Positions 56,779 through 64,000 of a stretch of 64,000 nucleotides of DNA are shown piece after piece. Under the pieces are notes generated by a model. The model saw only the letters and a list, made by a program, of their open reading frames with translations, was not told where the DNA came from and searched no databases. This DNA comes from Planctomycetota bacterium (GTDB taxonomy: Bacteria > Planctomycetota > Phycisphaerae > Phycisphaerales > SM1A02): assembly GCA_027622195.1 (NCBI GenBank), contig JAQBZO010000003.1, forward strand, positions 62,001-126,000, given 5' to 3'. The translations under genes and the position numbers were made by a program. Position 1 is the first letter of the stretch. Each line of letters starts with the position of its first letter.

Positions 56779-59700
56779 GTGGTCCATCAGTGGTTCATCG
56801 CAGTGGATGTGGGCGGTACTTTTTGTGACGCGATTGCTGTCGCGCCTGATGGACAGATTCTGCGCGCGAAGATTCCAAGTGCAGCGGAATCTCGTCACGA
56901 CGGCGGACTTGCCGCTCCACTGGCGATTGCACATCAACTGACGAATACACCGCTTGGCACTCCGCTTCCTCTGATCCATCTTCGAGTGGGTACGACTCGT
57001 GGGACGAACGCGCTCCTTGAGGGACGAGTGAGTGCGGTGTGCGCTGTCCTGCCCGAAGGACTTGTTGACATTCTCGAACTCCAAGATCAGCGTCGCCCCG
57101 ACTTGTTCGCTTGGCATCCCACTCGAAAACGCCCTCCCACTGCGGCTCGCGTGACGACGAACGCAAGAATTGCATCGAATGGAATGGTGTTGCAACCACT
57201 CACGAAGACGGAATGTGACAGAGTGGTCGACGCGGTTGTGGCATCGAAGACCGATGCCGTGGCGATTGCACTCTTGCACGCCGATGTCGATCCTTCGCAT
57301 GAACAGCAACTGGCGAGTGCCATTCGTTCTTCAGTGGCGCACGCCTTTGTCACGACGAGTCATGCGATGGGGCGCGTCTCTGGCTTCGTCGATCGTGCTC
57401 GTGCGGCGCATGTGAATGCATTGCTTTCAGGCTCGATTCAGTCCTTTATGGATGAGATCTCGCAAGGACTGACCGAGGGAAGTTCGCTTTTCATGATGTC
57501 GAGTGCGGGTGGACTCTCACACTCGACCTTGTTTCAGCCGAAGGACAGTCTGCTTTCGGGTCCCGCAGGTGGAGTGCGCGGAGCGTTGGCAGTCTCACTG
57601 CGACTTGGTCTGGGCCCGACACTCGCCTTCGATATGGGAGGCACGAGCACCGACATCAGTCGATTCGACAACGACATTCCGATCTCGTTCAAGACCACGG
57701 TGGGCGATGTCACGATTGAAAGTCCTTCGACCACGATCGACACCATTGCTGCTGGAGGTGGAAGCATCGTGTCGTGCATTGGAGGAGAGATTCGAATCGG
57801 ACCCGCTAGCGCAGGAAGTCATCCAGGTCCTGCCTGTTACGGTCGCGGCGGACCGCTCACACTGACGGACTTGAATCTCCTCGCCCATCGACTCGGCGAA
57901 TTGCCCATCCCGATCTTTCCAGATGCTGCATCCGCGCGATTCAATGACCTGCACGCCCAGTTCGAGCAAGCGCGTGGTCCAATCCAAAAGCGGCTATTCA
58001 TCGAATCACTCATTGCCCTCGCTGATGAAATGATGGCGGCGGCTATTCGGCGGACTGCCGTGCGCTTGGGACATGATCCATCCGATCACACATTGCTCGC
58101 CTTTGGTGGTGCAGGTCCACTTCACGCCTGCTCAGTTGCTGAAAAGTTGGGAATTGACCGCGTTCTGGTACCAGTCGATGCGGGACTCCTTTCCGCGTGG
58201 GGTATCGCGTCGGCTCACCGTGAGTCAGTCGCACAGCGCAGCATGCGAATCCTCTTGTGCGAATCGAAGAGCATTCACGCGCTCCTTCAGGAACTCGATG
58301 GCGAGGCTCTTGCGTCATTCCATGACCAACCTCTAGACGCATCGGTCGTGCGCCGCATTGTCACACTTCGATTGCAGGGACAAGAATCGTCGCTCTCGAT
58401 TGAATGGGGTGAAACGACTCCGGTCGAAATCATCGGGTGGTTGCGGAGTCGTTTCGAGGAAGAGTATCGGCGTGTGTATTCGAGCGAAGTGGGCGCAAGA
58501 GCGATCGAAATCGAGGCGGTGTTGGTCGTCGCTCGCTCAATCCACTCTCGTCCCACAGCGCGTGACGAGGTCGCGACGGCATTCTCGCAGTCGGGACCGT
58601 GTGTGATCCCTCGCATGGACTGCACGATGTTTGTTGCGGATGGATGGAGAGCAAAGACACTCGAAGACGGATCGATGGAGATGATGCGTGAGCAGTCGGT
58701 GAACTCCCCCACTGCGTCGCCGATGCTCGAAGAAGAAATCTTCTCAGCACGAGTGCGCGCCGTCGCGGATGAAATGGGCGAGCAGCTGCGGCGAACGGCC
58801 GTGAGCGTCAATGTGAAGGATCGACTCGACTTTTCATGCAGTGTGCTCGACAGCGATGGATGGCTTGTCGCGAATGCGCCGCACCTTCCTGTGCACCTTG
58901 GCGCGATGGGCGCATGCGTTCGCTCCACCGTGGCGCGGCTCAATCCAAGCCCAGGTGAAGCGATCGTCGTGAACCACCCTGCCTACGGTGGAAGTCACCT
59001 CCCTGATATCACCGTCATCACCCCTGTCTTTGCGCGGGGCACCTCGCAGCGCATCGCCTTCGTGGCGAATCGTGCGCATCATGCCGAACTCGGAGGAATG
59101 CTCCCAGGGTCGATGGCGCCATTCGCGCAGTCGCTCTCTGAAGAAGGAATCGTCTTTCCACCAACGCTCATCATGCGAGGAGGGGTGACCGATTTCGGTG
59201 CATTCTCGAGTTGCTTGCGAAACGCCCCGTTTCCGAGTCGGCAACCTCTCGAGAACGAGCTCGACCTCGCAGCGCAGGTTTCATGCAACGAGGTTGGATC
59301 GTTGCAGATCCAGCGACTCGCCGAAGCACTCACCGTCGAGGGACTGCGCGATCGATTACAACTTCTCAGAGACACAGCGAGGCGTCGCGCGCAAGTTGCG
59401 GTCGAGAGTCTTCCAGCCGATGAACTGATCGCGCATGAACGACTCGATGATGGGTCACCTCTTGCCGTGCGTATTCGTCGTCGTGGTGGACTCGGTCACC
59501 GAACGCTCACGATGGACTTCACTGGAAGTGCATCCATTCACTCTGGCAATTTCAATGCGCCCGAAGCCGTTGTGCGCAGTGTGGTGATGTATGTGCTGCG
59601 TCTCATCGCTGGTCGTGAGCGTCCCTCTGAGGCTTCGGGGATGGTGCTCAATGAGGGGTTTCTCGCCGATGTCACGCTCACTGGAATGGGCGGCATGGTG

Positions 59701-60300
59701 GGGACAATGCCCGCCGACATGAACGCGTGGCCCGCTGTGGGCGCAGGGAATACTGAGACGAGTCAGCGCTTGACCGATCTCCTACTGAAGGCGTGCCAAG
59801 TCGCGGCGTGCAGTCAGGGCACGATGAATAATCTTCTCTTTGGAAGTGCGCAGTTCAGTTGTTACGAAACAATCGCTGGAGGCGCAGGAGCAACGAGCGC
59901 CGGGTCAGGGCTCAGCGGCATCCACACTCACATGACCAACACGCGTGTCACGGATCCTGAGATTCTCGAGCGCCGACTTCCTGTGCGGTTGGAACGATTC
60001 GAGTTGCGAGCGGGAAGTGGCGGAGACGGTCTTCACCGCGGCGGAGACGGCGTGATTCGGACCATTCGATTTCTCGAGCCGGTGAGCGTGACGCTCCTCT
60101 CGCAGCACAGAGTCGAGGCTCCATATGGCATGAATGGCGGGATGGAAGGATTGCGTGGTGCGCAGTTCATACTCCGCGCGAATGGAAGTGCCGAGATCGT
60201 TGACGGAGTCATGACTGCTGAACTCAGCGCTGGCGATGCGATTGAGATTCAGACCCCCGGTGGAGGCGGATGGGGAGATCCGACGCGTCACTCCCTGTGA
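56779..60300 (+). CDS. Fused hydantoinase/oxoprolinase A and B subunits
   Basis: 1173 residues from GTG 56779 (AGGATCAGGAG lies just upstream). Residues about 1-640 are HyuA-like: VDVGGTFCD, GTTRGTNALLEG, FDMGGTSTDIS and FGGAGPLHACSVA. Residues about 660-1173 are HyuB-like: FSARVRAVADEMGEQLRRTAVS, HPAYGGSHLPDI, RAHHAELGGM and GAGATSAGSGLSG. The fusion resembles eukaryotic 5-oxoprolinase. It would hydrolyse 5-oxoproline or N-methylhydantoin with ATP; which one is unknown. The HyuA box has Cys in GGTFCD where GGTFTD is usual. A 124-base gap with no gene follows. Confidence 0.92.
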   Translation: MVHQWFIAVDVGGTFCDAIAVAPDGQILRAKIPSAAESRHDGGLAAPLAIAHQLTNTPLGTPLPLIHLRVGTTRGTNALLEGRVSAVCAVLPEGLVDILELQDQRRPDLFAWHPTRKRPPTAARVTTNARIASNGMVLQPLTKTECDRVVDAVVASKTDAVAIALLHADVDPSHEQQLASAIRSSVAHAFVTTSHAMGRVSGFVDRARAAHVNALLSGSIQSFMDEISQGLTEGSSLFMMSSAGGLSHSTLFQPKDSLLSGPAGGVRGALAVSLRLGLGPTLAFDMGGTSTDISRFDNDIPISFKTTVGDVTIESPSTTIDTIAAGGGSIVSCIGGEIRIGPASAGSHPGPACYGRGGPLTLTDLNLLAHRLGELPIPIFPDAASARFNDLHAQFEQARGPIQKRLFIESLIALADEMMAAAIRRTAVRLGHDPSDHTLLAFGGAGPLHACSVAEKLGIDRVLVPVDAGLLSAWGIASAHRESVAQRSMRILLCESKSIHALLQELDGEALASFHDQPLDASVVRRIVTLRLQGQESSLSIEWGETTPVEIIGWLRSRFEEEYRRVYSSEVGARAIEIEAVLVVARSIHSRPTARDEVATAFSQSGPCVIPRMDCTMFVADGWRAKTLEDGSMEMMREQSVNSPTASPMLEEEIFSARVRAVADEMGEQLRRTAVSVNVKDRLDFSCSVLDSDGWLVANAPHLPVHLGAMGACVRSTVARLNPSPGEAIVVNHPAYGGSHLPDITVITPVFARGTSQRIAFVANRAHHAELGGMLPGSMAPFAQSLSEEGIVFPPTLIMRGGVTDFGAFSSCLRNAPFPSRQPLENELDLAAQVSCNEVGSLQIQRLAEALTVEGLRDRLQLLRDTARRRAQVAVESLPADELIAHERLDDGSPLAVRIRRRGGLGHRTLTMDFTGSASIHSGNFNAPEAVVRSVVMYVLRLIAGRERPSEASGMVLNEGFLADVTLTGMGGMVGTMPADMNAWPAVGAGNTETSQRLTDLLLKACQVAACSQGTMNNLLFGSAQFSCYETIAGGAGATSAGSGLSGIHTHMTNTRVTDPEILERRLPVRLERFELRAGSGGDGLHRGGDGVIRTIRFLEPVSVTLLSQHRVEAPYGMNGGMEGLRGAQFILRANGSAEIVDGVMTAELSAGDAIEIQTPGGGGWGDPTRHSL

Positions 60301-60424
60301 CCGAGACCATGCGTTGCCGCAACGCGCGCTGCCCCCTCATCAGTTGGTTCGCTTTCTCAAAAACCTTCTCGCGATGTCAATCGCATTTCACGCATAAACA
60401 GCGTCACAGAGGTTTCGGGAATTG

Positions 60425-61231
60425 CTACCTCGACGGATGGAGATACTCAATTCGCTCGATCGAAACGGCCTTGCCAGAGGCGGGATCGATTTCAACCACG
60501 CATCCGCAGATGCGCACGTCTTTCTCTGCCACATCAAACTGGGAAGGTAGGGAGGTGCTCATGTGGGAAACAACGGCTTCCTTCAGCCGTCCGATCACGC
60601 TGTCATAGGGTCCGCACATTCCAACATCGGTGATAAAAGCAGTCCCTTGTCCGAGTACTCGTGCATCCGCAGTGGGGACATGGGTGTGGGATCCGATTAC
60701 GGCGGCCACGCGACCATCGAGGTAGTGCCCGAGCGCGATCTTCTCGCTTGTTGCTTCCATGTGCGCTTCGATGATGATGATTCGATCGCCCACGGGGAGT
60801 TCGTCGATCATTCGATCAATCGCTCCGAATGGTTCGTCCGAGGGACCATTCATGAACACTCGACCGAGAACAGTGATGACATACACGGGAATCGTTGAAC
60901 CCGAATCCCGTCGATACTCCAACTTGAAGAAACGTTTTCCTGGGGCTCGTCGCGGGAGATTGCAAGGAATGAGAATGGGCTCGCCCTTGCGCTCGACAAG
61001 TGGGATCGCGCGACGGTCGCGCAGTGCGTGATCGCCGAGGGTGACTCCATCAATCGTGGCATCGCGAAGTTGTCGGTAGAGCTCTTCAGTGATGCCCGAT
61101 CCGCTTCGAATGTTCTCAGCATTGGCAATGACAAAATCGGGCGAATGGTCTTCGCGAATCTTCGCAATGGCCGAAACGACCCCCTGTCGTCCCGGTGCGC
61201 CCACAATATCTCCGAGAAAAACAATTCGCAT
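60425..61231 (-). CDS. ymdB: YmdB-family metallophosphoesterase
   Basis: 268 residues from ATG 61231. RIVFLGDIVG, NAENI, IGSHTHVPTADARVL and ITDVGMCGPYDS are the family (TIGR00282) motifs. YmdB hydrolyses 2',3'-cyclic nucleotides in bacilli and is needed there for sporulation and biofilm choice. In the second metal region the family N-H is D-H here (TLGDHALRD), and DFHAE is EAHME. Activity may be changed. The gene is divergent from the DUF3553 gene. Confidence 0.9.
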   Translation of the reverse strand: MRIVFLGDIVGAPGRQGVVSAIAKIREDHSPDFVIANAENIRSGSGITEELYRQLRDATIDGVTLGDHALRDRRAIPLVERKGEPILIPCNLPRRAPGKRFFKLEYRRDSGSTIPVYVITVLGRVFMNGPSDEPFGAIDRMIDELPVGDRIIIIEAHMEATSEKIALGHYLDGRVAAVIGSHTHVPTADARVLGQGTAFITDVGMCGPYDSVIGRLKEAVVSHMSTSLPSQFDVAEKDVRICGCVVEIDPASGKAVSIERIEYLHPSR

Positions 61232-61370
61232 CGTCGCCGGCATGTGCTACACTCTACTCGTCTCAATGAATGATGCTCGGGGAACTTCGCGCCAAAGCGC
61301 GCTGTCTGTCTGAGGATCTCTCGAGCATTTTGTTTTGTTTTGTGCAACGGCTTCGCGCCAATCAAACGTC

Positions 61371-62003
61371 ATGCAAACGACAAGTCTTCGAAAGGGTGAT
61401 TCTGTAAAGCACCCCAACCGCCCTGAATGGGGCATCGGTTCGATTACACGAACCGAGGTCTATTCATCGGGATCCGAACGCGATCTTCGCGTGTGGGTAC
61501 GGTTTCCGAATGTCGGCGAAAAAGTGCTCCTCGCCAGCGTCGCCAAATTGGAAGTGATGGGCGAGGCCACCGGTGTGGAATCGATTTATAGTCGTCCAAC
61601 ACTTTCGCAAGTAGAAGGCCGAAGTGCAGATGGATGGCTTGCGAAGTTCGGTGAGCGCAACGCCGAGGAATTAATGACGAGTCTCGCGCTCGATGCGACG
61701 GATCCATTCGTCGGTCTTCGCACTCGTCTCGAGCGCACACTCAAGTTGTATCGGTTTGAGGCGTCTGGTGCGAGTTTGAATGATTGGGCCGTTGCGCAGA
61801 GTGGACTGAGTGATCCGATGACTCGATTCAATCGACAGGAACTCGAGCAACTGCACAAGAAGTGGCTCATCAATCTTGATGTCCATCTCGCCCGATTGCT
61901 TCAAGATGCGCGCCGAGAACCAGGACTCGCGGATCAAGTCGCCCAGTTAGCCTGCGCTGGCGGACAGCGGGGATACACCCGCGTGAAATCCACGTCCCGA
62001 TGA
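61371..62003 (+). CDS. DUF3553 protein
   Basis: 210 residues from ATG 61371 (a start at 61335 is also open). The DUF3553 domain, LRKGDSVKHPNRPEWGIG...VWVRFPNVGEKVLL, lies at about 6-55. The rest is helical and holds WLAKFGERNAEELM and HKKWLINLDVHLARLLQDA; it is not a domain I know. The C-terminus is basic. DUF3553 has no known function. tRNA-Val starts 3 bases downstream on the other strand. Confidence 0.8.
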   Translation: MQTTSLRKGDSVKHPNRPEWGIGSITRTEVYSSGSERDLRVWVRFPNVGEKVLLASVAKLEVMGEATGVESIYSRPTLSQVEGRSADGWLAKFGERNAEELMTSLALDATDPFVGLRTRLERTLKLYRFEASGASLNDWAVAQSGLSDPMTRFNRQELEQLHKKWLINLDVHLARLLQDARREPGLADQVAQLACAGGQRGYTRVKSTSR

Positions 62004-62005
62004 AA

Positions 62006-62079
62006 TGAACCGTACTGGGCTCGAACCAGTGACCTCCTCCGTGTCATGGAGGCGCGCTAGCCAACTGCGCCAACGGTCC
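62006..62079 (-). tRNA. tRNA-Val(GAC)
   Basis: 74 bases read on the minus strand. The acceptor GGACCGT pairs with ACGGTTC and the discriminator is A. The anticodon stem is CCTCC/GGAGG with loop ATGACAC; anticodon GAC reads Val codons GUC and GUU. The T arm reads CTGGTTCGAGCCCAG. No CCA is encoded. Confidence 0.95.
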
Positions 62080-62186
62080 TAAGCAAGAAAGTATACCACC
62101 CCAAGGTGACTCGTTGAACACTTTCCGCGACTGCCGTCCTGTCCACCGCGGTCACCACGCCGAATGAGCCCGAGCGCCTCGCCGCG

Positions 62187-62429
62187 ATGATCGATGCGCA
62201 AGGTCCCGAAGCTGTTCTCGAGGAACTCGGTCCGTATTCGCCCACCCGCACCCCCGAGCTCATTGGATCAATGGCTCTTCGCGGTGCGGTCATCTTGCTC
62301 GATAGTTTGAACGCCGAGCGTCAGAGCGAAGTGATGGGACTCCTCGATGTGCGCGCTCTCACCTTTGCCGATGCGGCCGCGATTCTCTTGTTGCTCGGAC
62401 TCGCTGCGGTGCTTACGCAGGTGATGTGA
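62187..62429 (+). CDS. Small hypothetical protein with a C-terminal hydrophobic segment
   Basis: 80 residues. The frame is open from 62118 without another ATG, so the start at 62187 may be too late. The N-terminal part is acidic and helical (AVLEELGPYSPTRTPELIGSMALRG), and the last 20 residues (DAAAILLLLGLAAVLTQVM) look like a membrane helix. It is not recognised as any family. Its last 17 bases overlap the convergent gltX gene. No ribosome site is evident, so the gene is only moderately supported. Confidence 0.45.
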   Translation: MIDAQGPEAVLEELGPYSPTRTPELIGSMALRGAVILLDSLNAERQSEVMGLLDVRALTFADAAAILLLLGLAAVLTQVM

Positions 62430-64000
62430 ATGCGTGAATACAGCGTCGTACGCGCGTCATCACTGAGGATTTCGACAGCACGGTCAATGTGTCAAAGATG
62501 GGAGGACTCACCGTGCCCCCCGTCAGCGCGACCCGAAGTGGTTGCGCCACCTTGCCCATCTGTCCTTCCGCCGCACCATCGGCGTAGCGCTTGATGATCG
62601 ACTCGAGGTGTTGTGGATTCCAATTCGCCTCAGCAACGCCATTCAGCAGTGGAACAAGGGCAATGAGGTGGGTGAGTCCCGTTGGAGCACCTCGCTGAAG
62701 CACCTTGTCGGCGGTTTTCGCGTCGACGGTGATTGATTCATCATCAGCGACAGCCCAATCATTCGTCACAAACATCTCGTTGAGCGTTTTCGTGCGTTCG
62801 TGACTTGCTGCGGCGAGTTTTTCGAACGCTCCAGCGGCGAGTCGTTCGAGGAATTGTGCGTGATAGCACTCTCCGTGCGCGCGTGCCCTCGTGATGTAGA
62901 CCTCGCGGTCCATCGCCGAGATCGCATCGGCATTGAAGGAGAGCAGTTTGACGCGGTCGAACTTTGCCGCTGTCTTTTGAATGCGATCCAACTGCAATCG
63001 CTCGATCAGGAATGCATTGTCGAACTTCTCAATGTCATGTCCAGGACTCCATCCGTTGAGCGCGAGGAAGTTGCATATCACTTCTGGCAAGTAACCGCTT
63101 CGCCGAAAGTCATCAACATTGATTTCAGGAAGGACGACACGGAGCGCTTCGGCAACTTTCTGCGCATCAGCGAGGTCGAGTTGTTTGTTCTTGTCCTGCA
63201 TCCACGATTGAAATGTCGCTGGATCGACCGTGTTTTCCGGCGGATGTGTGAGATTCGCACTCTTCACCGCCGTGCGAAGCAACTTGTCTTTGTCTCGCTT
63301 CGACATCTTGCTGCCATCAGGGTTGCAAATGATCGGCATATGTCCATAGATCGGACGCCGATACCCCAGAGCATCTTGCAGCAGCATGTGCTTCGCCGTG
63401 TTCGTAAAGTGTTCTTGCGCGCGCAGGACATGCGTCACCTGCATGAACTCGTCATCGACGACCACGGCGAAGTGATAGGTTGGAAACCCATCTGCTTTGC
63501 GAATCACGAAGTCATCGATTTCGCCTGCAGGGATCGTCGCACTTCCCAGAATCTCATCGACAATCGTGACATCCTGGCCAGGACACTTGAATCGGATGAC
63601 CCCACTGACACCCGCCGCGAGTTTGGACTGAACTTCTTCGCGCGACAACGAAAGTGCCGCTCGGTCGTATCGGTACGCACGCCCCTCCCCCTTCGCCAAC
63701 TTTCGTTTTGCGTCGAGTTCTTCAGCAGTCTCGAATGCGAAGTACGCATTCCCAGATTGGATCAATCGATCGAGTTGCTCGTTGTAAAGATCGAGTCGCT
63801 CGCTTTGAAAATACGGTCCATTCGGCCCGCCTCCGCAACCCTCGAACGACGGACCCTCGTCCCAGTCAATGCCAAGCCACTTGAGGTCGGCCAAAAACCC
63901 GATACTCGCCGAGTCGGATGACCGCTTCTGATCGGTGTCTTCGATCCGCAGCAGAAACCGTCCACCCTTCTGCCGCGCATAGGCCCAGCAAAAGAGGGCG
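62413..64000 (-). CDS. gltX: Glutamyl-tRNA synthetase, N-terminus beyond the right edge
   Basis: 529 residues are in the window; the frame continues off the edge, where the HIGH motif must lie (the edge reads ALFCWAYARQKGG then RIEDTD). EGCGGGPNGPYFQSERLDLYNEQLDRLI, the TYHFAVVVDDEFMQVTHVLRAQEH region and the KMSKS-loop KMSKRDKDK fit GluRS. About 60 residues (roughly 63115-63295) are inserted right after that loop, before VDDFRRSGYLPEVICNFLALNGW. The C-terminal anticodon domain is shorter than usual. The gene overlaps the small ORF at its 3' end. Confidence 0.95.
   Translation of the reverse strand, partial: ALFCWAYARQKGGRFLLRIEDTDQKRSSDSASIGFLADLKWLGIDWDEGPSFEGCGGGPNGPYFQSERLDLYNEQLDRLIQSGNAYFAFETAEELDAKRKLAKGEGRAYRYDRAALSLSREEVQSKLAAGVSGVIRFKCPGQDVTIVDEILGSATIPAGEIDDFVIRKADGFPTYHFAVVVDDEFMQVTHVLRAQEHFTNTAKHMLLQDALGYRRPIYGHMPIICNPDGSKMSKRDKDKLLRTAVKSANLTHPPENTVDPATFQSWMQDKNKQLDLADAQKVAEALRVVLPEINVDDFRRSGYLPEVICNFLALNGWSPGHDIEKFDNAFLIERLQLDRIQKTAAKFDRVKLLSFNADAISAMDREVYITRARAHGECYHAQFLERLAAGAFEKLAAASHERTKTLNEMFVTNDWAVADDESITVDAKTADKVLQRGAPTGLTHLIALVPLLNGVAEANWNPQHLESIIKRYADGAAEGQMGKVAQPLRVALTGGTVSPPIFDTLTVLSKSSVMTRVRRCIHAFTSPA

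Overview
The window reads as ordinary chromosomal DNA from a Gram-negative, diderm, moderately GC-rich bacterium. The best guess is a planctomycete of the Phycisphaerae type. The reasons are the company of DUF1844, DUF1573, DUF3299 and DUF3553 proteins, a large secreted Cys-rich repeat protein, a fused SecDF, LPS (KdtA), MCE/Mla and OmpA envelope genes, and the lack of the usual operon order around rplU. This assignment rests on family content recalled from memory, not on a tree. Genes are packed tightly: no stretch over about 300 bases lacks a gene or RNA. Same-strand neighbours often share an ATGA-type stop/start overlap, and convergent neighbours often overlap at their 3' ends.

Layout. 1-7.4 kb: end of a 13-repeat Cys-rich protein, purA, hemW, then a UbiA-type prenyltransferase coupled to a polytopic GT-C-like protein. 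7.4-13.1 kb: DUF1844 protein, SurA-like chaperone, YraN nuclease, a degenerate glutamine amidotransferase, MenG/UbiE, a B12-fold protein without its cobalamin ligand motif, and tilS. 13.1-17.3 kb: two related membrane proteins with CxxC thioredoxin-like tails, a TIGR01777 epimerase and an MFS transporter. 17.3-22.1 kb: tRNA-Arg(CCG), MazG-like and HIT proteins, a HI0933 flavoprotein, and a DUF3299/ABC export operon. 22.1-30 kb: recG, xseA-xseB, prepilin peptidase, an OmpA lipoprotein and mlaD-mlaF. 29.9-38 kb: rhomboid, tgt, yajC, secDF, a LysM protein and an isocitrate dehydrogenase-type enzyme.

38-49 kb: alpha/beta hydrolase and pseudouridine synthase with a long same-strand overlap, an aminotransferase, rplU, RNase P RNA, a DUF2617-like protein, a family-4-type uracil-DNA glycosylase, a structured intergenic stretch, a MEMO1 protein, a DUF1573-ankyrin fusion and carboxypeptidase Taq. 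49-64 kb: typA, lysC, a VOC protein, a Fur-family regulator, the kdtA-thiL-tsaE operon (thiL apparently starts at CTG beside a G9 tract), a fused hydantoinase A/B, a YmdB-type phosphoesterase, a DUF3553 protein, tRNA-Val(GAC), and gltX running off the right edge.

I found no prophage, transposon, CRISPR array, integrase or biosynthetic cluster, and no single multi-gene system that I would call new. The most unusual items are individual proteins that keep a fold but lose a catalytic or ligand residue (amidotransferase, B12-fold protein, uracil glycosylase), the CTG/G9 junction in kdtA-thiL, the 118-codon overlap between the pseudouridine synthase and the hydrolase, a candidate structured RNA near 44.4 kb, and a possible link between the Cys-rich protein and the paired CxxC membrane proteins.
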